Origin: Aquila chrysaetos chrysaetos | Lineage: Eukaryota > Chordata > Aves > Accipitriformes > Accipitridae | Length of the DNA: 64,000 nucleotides | Direction of reading: 5' to 3' | Assembly (NCBI RefSeq): GCF_900496995.4 | Contig: NC_044029.1 | Span: 10,292,001-10,356,000 of the forward strand | Shown: positions 51,251-61,440 of the stretch, one piece after another | How positions within the stretch are numbered: the first letter of the stretch is position 1 | Layout: every line of letters starts with the position of its first letter | Made by a program: the position numbers and the translations under genes | The notes under the pieces: model-generated | The model's database searches: none | Told to the model about the DNA's origin: nothing | The model's input: the letters and a program-made list of their open reading frames with translations, nothing else

Positions 51251-52693
51251 AGGACCTTCACTGCGAAGCCCGGCATGTGAGCCGCAACCACGGGGGTCAC
51301 GGAGAGTGTCTTCGGGAGGTATTTTCTTTATTGAACGGAAAAAAAAAAAACCAACCCCAAAACAGCTCCTTTAGACAAACTTCTTCCAAACAACCGCTCG
51401 AGTTACCCCGCTGCTGGAGCAGACCCTGCCGCGGGGGTTCTACCGGCCAGTGCGTTGAGGTTAATGCTGGGCTGAAGGCAAACCTGACAGTAGGCTGTCG
51501 GCGTGACACTGTGCTTTGGGGGGGGGGGCTTCGACCCCGCTCCTGCCCCGCTGCGGGAAGGGGGTCCTGCGGGGCTTGGTTCGGCCGGTGTCGCATCAGG
51601 CAGCCCTTCTCTCTGCCCCGGCGGGGATGGAAAGAAATTAAGGAAGGCGAGGAGCCCCTAACGCGATCTGACATACTCCATTACCGCCGATCGAGTCCCT
51701 TCGCGGCAGAAGCGAACGGTAACATCTTCGCCAAAACGCAGAGCTCGCATGCCAGGACCCGCGTTCCCCGAAGAGCCCGAGAGCTCCCCGAGGCAAGGGG
51801 GTTTGTTTGAAACCAGAAAAAGGGGGGAAACTGCCGTTATCTCTCGCTACCTGCCCATCACACCGTGCAGCCGCAATTAGAGCGACTACTTAAGCGGTTT
51901 AAACACCAGGCTGGCCACGGTGGCCAGAAAAAGGGAGGCGGGAGGGCACCGCGGTGGGAGAGCCAGCTCTCAGGGCTGCCTCTCCCTTCCGACGGGAGAC
52001 CTTCCCGAAACGTGCCTGTGACCTTTCCAAAAACACCCCCCCCCCCCCCAAATAAATCAAGGGTTAAAAGAGTTGAAGCAGAGTCCCTTCGCTTCGGTCA
52101 GCTCTCTGGCCAGCAGCCCTGTGGGCCTGTGTAGGGCAGAGCGAGCTGTTCCCCCGGTGGTCGCCCCTTCCCGGGGGTATAAACGATCCGTTACAAACCG
52201 TAACGCTCTGACTGCGAGCAGCTCCGCTCCGCCATCCTCAGCGAGGCTGGGTTTTTTTACATCACTGAGTGAAACGCTTCATCTGTTGTTACCCCCCCCC
52301 CCCCCCGCCATCTACCCCAACCCCTTTTCGGCCGCTTAACTCTTTCCTCCCTGAGGGACCCCCGTTCTCTCCCCCCCTCAGGCTCACGGAAGCGGAGGGG
52401 AGTTACCTTTCCTGGGAAGAGATCGCAGCCCCCCCCCCCCCCCCAGCCCCCAAGGGAGCGGGGTCCTGTCCCAGCCTGTCGCTGTAGCAGGCCCACCCGT
52501 TCTCCCGCAAAGTCCGCCGGTACCGAGAGGAAAAGGTGAGACGCGCCGAGCCTCTCTCTTCTCAAGGACCGGGGTGGCGGGGGGGGGGTCCCCCTTTCTG
52601 AGTTCACCCACCCGGTGCAGGGCAAGGCTGGAGAGGCGTCCCTGCCTGGCGAGCCACGCTAGCGGCACCGGCGGACATTTTAGGGGAGCAGTG

Positions 52694-52781
52694 CCCACCC
52701 GTGCCCGCCCGGGCACCCACCCGTGCCTGCCCGGCTTCCCACCCGTGCCCGCCCGGGCACCCACCCGTGCCTGCCCGGCTT
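52694..52781 (+). repeat. Minisatellite, 44-bp unit x2 (22-bp half-units x4)
   Basis: Two perfect 44-bp copies at 52694-52737 and 52738-52781. Each is made of two 22-bp half-units that begin CCCACCCGTGCC and differ at the end (CGCCCGGGCA or TGCCCGGCTT). Frames through it give repeating Pro/Arg/Thr text, not a protein. Confidence 0.92.
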
Positions 52782-53051
52782 CCCCGGGAGCCAACAACGG
52801 GGGAGGCGGGTGATGAACACCGCCGGTGCGGCCCTAGGTAAGGAGAGACGCTCCTCAGAGGAGAAAACGAAGGGAAAAAAAAAAATCTGTCCCGAGTGCT
52901 GCCTCCCAGTCACACGGGCCGTGGCGTGTCGCGGCTACACACGTCTGGCTCTTCAGGGCTTGGTCTCGCTGAAGTCGGTGGCGGGTTTTAACTCCGGGGT
53001 CGGGTTATTAGTTAATTACGAGGGGTTGGGAAACACTGTAACACAAAGAGC

Positions 53052-53057
53052 TTTATT
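53052..53057 (-). terminator. MYF6 polyadenylation signal
   Basis: AATAAA on the minus strand (context TGTAAAATAAAGCTCTTTGTG, with a T/G-rich stretch just after), about 520 bases past the stop. It gives a 3' UTR of about 540 nt, AT-rich as usual for MYF6. Confidence 0.8.
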
Positions 53058-53325
53058 TTACAATCCAAGAAATCCGTCGGTTCTTATATACAATATCACA
53101 TTCCAGCATTTAAATATATATTTGTTATGTTTACAAAAGAAAAGACAGTACTAAAATTATTTACAGGATCGAAACGAGGCGGGAACTCTTTAAATACGAC
53201 TAACACGAAATGCAACCAACAGCTTCACTCAGACAGGAATGAACTTTCCGGTGAGTCTCAGACCAAGCGGATCACCGGTACACAGGTAAGTATCTTAAAT
53301 TAAAAAAAAAAAAAAAAAAAGAGGA

Positions 53326-53334
53326 GGGGTGGTC
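53326..53334 (+). promoter_or_regulatory. GLI-like site, candidate MYF5 early epaxial enhancer
   Basis: GGGGTGGTC matches the GLI consensus TGGGTGGTC at 8 of 9 positions. It lies about 6.0 kb upstream of the predicted MYF5 start. The mouse GLI- and TCF-dependent epaxial enhancer is about 6.6 kb upstream of Myf5, next to Mrf4. The assignment is by position plus one motif. Confidence 0.35.
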
Positions 53335-53576
53335 TATGCAACACAATTTAAAGAAAACAAAACCCGGGAGGGGGGAAAGGAGGAAAGAAATTGGGGGAAA
53401 GTCTGTTTGGCTCCAGACAGCGAGAGCCGTTTTCTGTGGGGTAGGTGTACCTTGCCTCGACCTTACCAAGGCCCCTGCCTGGGCTTTCCACCGTGTTAAT
53501 TGGCTTCATTAGTTAGTTTAGAGGGAAGGGGGTGGGGGCTCCGTCTCCGTTAAGCACACTACCAGCGCAACCGGCT

Positions 53577-54797
<1,221 letters not shown>

Positions 54798-54825
54798 TTA
54801 GTGCGGTGACATAAGTCCCCCCTGC

Positions 54826-54834
54826 TTTATATAG
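54826..54834 (-). promoter_or_regulatory. MYF6 TATA box
   Basis: Minus-strand TATATAAAG, 110 bases upstream of the ATG, predicts a start near 54800 and a 5' UTR of about 84 nt. Upstream, TCTAAATAGG near 54930 resembles a CArG/MEF2-type site. Binding is not shown by sequence. Confidence 0.8.
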
Positions 54835-54849
54835 GAGCTGCTGAAACCC

Positions 54850-55640
54850 TATCCAACTTCTAGCTGTCGCGGTGTATCACCCTCCAAAACTGATTCCAGC
54901 CAGTCTCCTGGGCGCTGTCCTGAGAACATCTCCTATTTAGAAGGGGGGGGGGGGGCACGAAGGGAGGCAAATTGGAAAAAAAAAAAAAGAAAGAGGAAAA
55001 CAAGCAAAAAAGAGAAATACAGCTCAATTCTTCTCCCCCCCCCGCCACCCCGGCCCTGAAATCCTGTGAGCTCGGGGTGCAGCGAAGGGACGCGAGGTGG
55101 GGGCTCGTCCGGGCCATCCCGTCCTGTCCCCGGTGCCGAGCCCGGCCGGAGGACAAAGGCACGGGGCTCCACAGGGAGCCCTCCCCCAGGCCACCCAGCG
55201 CACGCTCCTTGCCCCGGTGCTAAGTATAGATCTATAAGGAGAGATTTCAAAGGCAGCCATCGCTCTCCAAATAGACGGGTTAATATTTTCAGAAGAAGCC
55301 CCCGCTGTTCCCCCCCCCCCTCCCTTGAAGCATGCCATTCCTGTGACCCAAGCCACCCGGGCCAGCCCAAGGTTAGGAGCCAAGCTCGCTGTTGCTCCGC
55401 ACGCAGGGGGAAGGTTGCCAAAAAGGCGAGAGCCTTGCTGCGGTGCTGAAGCACCCGTGGTTATTGCGCCTCGGCTCGGGCTTTTAATGTGAGCTTTCCC
55501 ACGTTGCCCGTGAGGTGACGGGAGTGATTCCGGGTGACTGGGTTACGGTCTGGTGGGGCTCTCCGCACAGCCCCTGTCCTTGACGGCGTTTAGGGCAAGC
55601 GAAGCCCAGGCGTGTGGTGTAACTGCAGTTTAATCCCTTG
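54850..55640. other. GC-rich MYF6 upstream flank
   Basis: Continuation of the MYF6 CpG island, with G/C runs at 54944, 55035 and 55311. Overlapping frames on both strands are composition artefacts. No upstream gene was recognised. Confidence 0.65.
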
Positions 55641-55849
55641 CGCCTGGCAAGATATATAGAGCTTCCTAGCCCCTGAGACAGAAATGGAGCTTGCGATCGC
55701 TCCCCGTTAGCGTATACTGTAACATCACATCGTGTCTAGGCTTCTCTTGCATCAGGAAAGAGAAGGTATGGGAAAATCACCTGTTTGCCTCTTTCCTTGG
55801 GCTGCCTTGTGTTCCTTAAATCCTGTGTGAGTTCTCTCTGCTAAGGTAA

Positions 55850-55992
55850 ATATATGTGTATATGCATATATATGTGTCCATGTGTATAGACACACACATA
55901 TGTATGTATATTTATGTGGATAAGTAAGTATATTTCTGTGTGTGTGTGTATGTATGTGTGTATACACGTATACGTGCATGTATATGTATGCT
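55850..55992 (+). repeat. TA/TG-rich imperfect microsatellite
   Basis: A run of TATATG, TGTGTG, ACACAC and TATGTATG text about 140 bases long. Very low complexity, hence open frames on both strands without meaning. Confidence 0.9.
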
Positions 55993-56448
55993 TTTTCACA
56001 GAAACTCAATAATATACGAGGAGTGGACAAAGCACCTGTAATACCCCAGTCTCTCTCAAATGTAGCTTCTAACCTCATTCTTTCTGAAGGGAACCGTTGC
56101 ATTTTTGTTCATTTCTCAAAGGCTACAACGAAATTGATCGTTGACTTGACTGTTTCTCCAAAGCTGATTGCAAACCAAATTTTTGGAGTACAAAGATCTT
56201 AAAGAGCAGTTGTGATTTTGTTTTGACCACATCAGGGTTGTTGGAATGGATCTCATTTCTGCTTTAATGAGGCAGAACAATATCCAGGTTTGGACGAGAC
56301 AGAAGAAATTCAGACTGTTCTCAGCGAAACTAATTTTGATATTAATATTCCAGCACTGAGTTTTTTATCCTCTTCAGATTAAAGAAAGGGTAGTCTTGCA
56401 GTTAAGGAGCTGAACATAGGACACCATTTCTCGGTTTCCATGCTCTGC

Positions 56449-56530
56449 AACTTGCTTTCTGTTTGACCTTTGACCAGTCACTTAATTTCCCTGTGATTTA
56501 ATTTTCTACCTTTAAAAAGGGATATAATGT
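56449..56530 (+). mobile_element. MIR-like (CORE-SINE) relic
   Basis: The order CTTGCTTTCTGTTTGACCTT, CAGTCACTTAATTTCCCTGT, then TTTTCTACCTTTAAAAAGGGATATAA follows the mammalian MIR core and tail (TGTGACCTTGGGCAAGTCAC, AACCTCTCTG, CTCATCTGTAAAATGGGGATAA). This suggests an old amniote SINE. The identification is by eye. Confidence 0.55.
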
Positions 56531-59500
56531 TGACCTTTACCCATCCCTTGTGTTTCTCATTTAATTTGCTGACTATGCAGTCCCTTGGCATTACATGCTT
56601 TGGAGTCCCACAGGGATGTTCGTCCCACACCATTGGTGATGGCAGTAATAAAAAAAAGGAAAAATCATAAGTCTGCTGATTATTTAAAACATTTTCACAT
56701 TTACTGCAGTAAGTTTTTCTTACAATCTTTAGTTTCTTTGCCACTGCTTTGGGAATGTTTGGAACAAGACAGAGACGAGATCAATCTACTGGTAAGGTGC
56801 ACAAACGAAAACTTAGTTTAAGGGAGAAATATCATTACCAAATCGTTGTCGTCCTTTCAAGAGTTTTAACTGGGCTTAGGGAGTCGGGAAACGGGAAGTT
56901 TAGGAGCCACATGCTCCTTCTGTCAACAGATTTTTATTTTTTTTTTTTTAAACAGGAAACAAAATAAGAAGTTGTTTCTTTCCAGCATTTAGTGCTAGAG
57001 TAAAGACATTTGGTTCCTCACAGAAATGTGGGCACAGCATATTTAGCCCTTTATTGAGCAAAACTCCTATCAACTATAACTGAATTTTAATTTGAATGAA
57101 GTCAGCCAATTTCCCCATCACATAAACAGCTTGAATTTTGCTGTAGCCATCACACTGCATCTCCCATTCCAGCTCCTCGGTGAACATAACACAGCTAGCA
57201 AACGACCCTAGCGTAGTTGAACACAATGTCCTCAGTGATATTCTCCATTACGAAAGTGGATCAAGTGGAGGATTCAGAAGTTGGTGCTGGTCTTTTTTCT
57301 TTCATACCTTGCATTCCAGATCATGTTAGATATAAGCACAAAGACATAAGAGGAAGTAAAAGCACGTGAATAAGAACAACTGGACATAGAATTGGAAGGA
57401 GGATGGATCACTGCTGAACTCTGCTTCTAACTTCAGTCAGCTTGATAGCCCTGTACAGAAAAACTCACTTTCGGCCTGTGAAGCCAGTTCTTTATTCAAT
57501 TGTTACTGCTTCCACCAGAATACTGTAGTACTCTGCTGAAAATGTACTTTCGGTATATTTATACAAGTAAAATACGAGATGTACTGCATTTCACTGGTCT
57601 ACAAGTCTGTTGTCCTACCAAAGAAGTATTTCAGTAAGTCAGTGAGTGGTAAATTCAGTAAGTGGTCAGCATGACCCAAATCCAAGAAAGATGCACTGCA
57701 TTTTAAGTCACAGCTGATATCCAGAACTTCAGTCCCTCCAAATTCACTTTCCACATAAACTTTTCTGGATAATTGTGGTTGAATAATGAGCCTGGAACTG
57801 CCCAGGTCGCTCCTGACAACTTATGGTTTAAGCAGAAGTTCAGTCCAGAATTATAGAGAAATATTTTGTCATCTAGGACCCACATAGCACTGCATACCAC
57901 TCCAAACACCTCTTTTTTCCCCTTCGCTCTCCTCAAGATTCTTCCAGCCACAGGCATTGTGTATTTTTAACCTTTGATCTTTTTGACGCTGTTTTGCAGT
58001 GGCATCGGTGGTCAGTGGCTATCAGGCATATCCATTCCTGCGTGGCACTCTGAAAGGGCACCTAGGCAAAGGTGAAATTTTCAGCCTGTCTTTGTTATAG
58101 CCCTGTTCTACTCGTACAATACGCGCCTTGATTTGAGAGATGGTTAGATACCCTGGCTACCAGGTAATCTGCTTCTTGCAGATTTCTGAAGTGCAGGTTA
58201 TCAGGGTAGGCGCAGCTGTGGGCATGCTGGGGTTCTCAGAGTCTGTTTGCACTTCAGAGATGGAAATTTTTCTGTTCACGTTCCCAGTCTCCTTTTTTTT
58301 AACTTTTACGCTCATGTTCAAAAGCATCTTTCTTGGCAGAAGCTTTCCCTTTCTACATACTTTATTGTTAATACACAATGCTGTTCTTCTGCCTTTATTT
58401 CTGTCTTTCCAAACAGTTTATATTCTTCAAAACTTGTGTTTCACCAAGTTCCTGAAATCCCTCAAACATTTGACTTGATATCTTCTACTGATATTTCTAA
58501 CATGTCCTTTTTTCACAGGAACAATAACATCCCATTTTAAAATTTTAGCATTTTTCATCTAATTTCTCAACAGAAAAAAAATTATACACTGTCATCATTA
58601 TATTCTCAAGGTAACTGCTTAGAGTACCTCTTTGCTACAGAAAAAGTCTAGGCTCTTACTCCTGTCCCGTTCTCTGCCAATTCCAATTCGCACAGAAGAC
58701 CTTCTCGCCTGAGTTTGGTAGCGTATTCAGGTAAGGGTAGGTGGCACGTCTGGGGATGTGTGTTAACATCCATGTTTTGTTGTCACTTGTAACCTCTATG
58801 TTACATAGTTAGGCCACCAGTCTAAGCTATTTGAGAGTTAATTGTCTGCCATTCCTCCTGACGTGTCAAGAGGTGCACTCAAACACTCACCCGGGATGTG
58901 TTTACATTCTCATTTTGATTTGTCAGGAAAGCCCATGTGGAGCAAATCCCTGAATAGCCCCCACTTACTGCACCTTTGATACTCCTTACAGGGTGCTCTC
59001 GGAGTGTGTCATCTGGGTTCTGTTCAGGAGAAGCTAAGGTGGAAGGCATCCTGAAATGAGAATTGGGTGCTAGGTCTTCAGCACTGCCAGTTTCTGCAGA
59101 CCTGCTCCTGATGCACCGGTATTATCTGCTCACGTATTCACAGTCGCAGTTCATTGGGAAGAACTAGAGAAAACCTTGACATGTTGCTGCACTATGAGAT
59201 TTGCTGCTGAAATAGTATGTTATGCCAAGGATTGCAAAACATTTCATTTCTCCTTTGCCTTCAGAAGGAAATTTTAAGCAGATGGGAGGGACTGAGGTAA
59301 CTTTACTATTTAAAGATGTTTGAAAGGGTTGAGAGATGCGGAAACTGTAAGGGGAAAGTTGGTGCACCAAAGAGAGGTAGTCTGGTAAAGAACCCATATC
59401 TATCCCTGAATCTACAACTTATTACAGAAATGTTTGGTGAACAGAGACTAGAGCTTTTCCATGAGTTTTCTTGAAGGTCTGGGCAGTGGAGACTCTATGG

Positions 59501-61189
59501 GGGACCAGCATTTCTTAAGCTGACAATGACCTATAGGAAATTTAAGCAAAAGAGCTTTACTGACATTCATGGAAGCATAATTCCTGCTACTGGAACAGAG
59601 CATATGGAACTTCATGGCTTGTGGTATGTAGGAGTACTTCTTAGCTCAACTTCATTATCTTTTCTTGCCTTAAAATGTCTGAATTTCACAGAAGTCTGCA
59701 GGGGTAACACGGACCAGCTTTAATTCTTGATTTTCGTTGTTATGTTGTTAGACGATCAGCTGACTTTTGCCTACCTAGGCTCTGTCGTTTACTTGCCCCT
59801 ATTCAAATTCTGCTTGTCCAAGGAAATGCGATTATTTGCATATCCACATTGTCACCTGCACTCTCGCTGGAGGTTTAGGAACTGACTGGAGGAGGTGTGT
59901 GTGCTCTGCATGCCAGTGCTTGTGGATAAGTATGTGCCATTTCAGAGAATTTAAAAGCACGTGGGAGCAACCATCCCTCAAATGCAAGTTTGGCAAGTAG
60001 AGTAGTGAACGGTGCAGTATATGCTCTGGAGCTGGGAAGCCAGAAAGGTAGAAACCTGGAAAAGACAACTTTGTATAATTTTACGGTCTTTGTAGAGGAA
60101 GATTTAAAAATTCTTATTCACAGAGGCCTTGGCTGTATAGCTGTTCCAAATTATTGCTGTTTTCCTTTGATTGGATATGGACTTTAGTGTTCATATCAGT
60201 TACAGTCCTGTTAGTATCTGAGAGGTGCAACCTTGCTAACTAAACAGACTTCTCTAGTTCAATATGGTCAGGTAGGATTTCATTACAGCTCTCATGTTGG
60301 GCGGTTATGAGACACAGTTCTAAATGGCAGATGCTTTAATGCCTGTGTCAGGGTCTACAGTGACAAATAGTCACCACTGCACAAACACATTTATTTTACT
60401 ACAAGACGTTTTCCTGGGGAGGAGGGAGTGCCAATCAGAAACCGGAGGCCCGGTGCGCTGTTGCTGGCTGGGACAAGCATTTTCCATCGTTCTATCCACA
60501 AGCAGGCATTCCTTGCAGGAAGAAAGGTAGTAATAATGACAGACATCTTCTACTTGTGATTAGGCAAAAAACAGGGGACATGAAATGGGACACGAGTACA
60601 AGACACATCATGTGCTATGCAATCATATTTCTGCCATCACATTTTTCATAATTACATGAAAGGCCATTTTTACAGTCATATATTATTTGTCTGCTTACAC
60701 TACAACCTGTTGGAAGCACAGAGTGCATTTTGACACTGGGTAGTTTCAGAACATGATGACTGTGACATCTAAACTTCATCTCAGTCAAAAGGGCAATAGT
60801 TAAACCATAGTCGCTACTACTAATTAAAATAAATATTCATTGTAGTTCTGCAAGTGAAAGGAAGGAAAGGGTGTGTGGAGAGCTAGTTTCTGCATCCAAC
60901 ACTCAGGCTAATCACGTCCCCGCTGCCTGTGGACGGAAAGCAAGCTTACTGCTCAGACTGTGGAAAAATGACAGCTTACTTCCCTGGGGCTCACAAGGGA
61001 TTTTTGCAGAGCCGTGGATCTTCATGGAAAACTGGGATGGTAGTGGCTTGGAAGTGGAAGCTGTGAAGATACAGTGAAGGTAATGGATGTAGACAGTTCC
61101 CTCCTCAGCAGTAACATAGGGATTGTTTAAAACAGCACATCACAAAACCAGGAAACGTTTATGTCGAATGATCGCTTTTTATACATGAA

Positions 61190-61440
61190 TTGTATTCAAC
61201 TGTTTCATCACCCATTGCCAAATATTCCTTTGGTTTCGTGGTGTGAGCTCTCTGACATGTGGGCGTGCCAGTTTAATGAGCCGTTTGATTATAGATACAT
61301 AGCATTGGATCATTAAGATAAAGTTAATAAGCCATACTCAAATGCAGGCATTACTTGGTCCTGACTTATTTCCTGGTACTGCATTAATTCAGTCCTCAAT
61401 TATTCCATGCACATGTGGATTTAAAATGCAGAAACAACTG
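61190..61440. promoter_or_regulatory. Candidate distal MYF6/MYF5 enhancer
   Basis: Within 250 bases: CCAAATATTCC, CCTTTGGTTT, GGATCATTAAGATAAAG, GTTAATAAG, CTGCATTAATTCAG and the E-box GCACATGTGG. The clustering of homeodomain, GATA and E-box cores, and the position 6.5 kb upstream of MYF6, fit a muscle enhancer. This is motif inference only. Confidence 0.3.

Larger units (their letters stand above)
47430..53034. other. MYF5-MYF6 intergenic region
   Basis: About 5.6 kb between the MYF5 promoter and the MYF6 3' end. It is GC-rich with poly-G/C tracts, but has AT-rich, motif-dense islands near 49.19-49.30 kb and 51.10-51.25 kb that stand out as enhancer candidates. It also holds a CA repeat at 49181, A-runs at 48821 and 50908, and a 22-bp minisatellite at 52694. 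No exon was recognised. In mice this interval carries MYF5 somite and branchial arch enhancers (established); their location here is inferred. Confidence 0.7.
53035..53576 (-). other. MYF6: MYF6 3' UTR
   Basis: AT-rich region between the stop codon and polyadenylation signal, with an 18-19 base T-run in the mRNA sense (A-run at 53302-53320). It contains CATTCC/GGAATG TEAD-type motifs near 53100 and 53238, an E-box-like ACACAGGTAAG at 53280, and a GLI-like GGGGTGGTC at 53326-53334 on the + strand. In mice the early epaxial enhancer of MYF5 lies close to this position. Confidence 0.7.
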
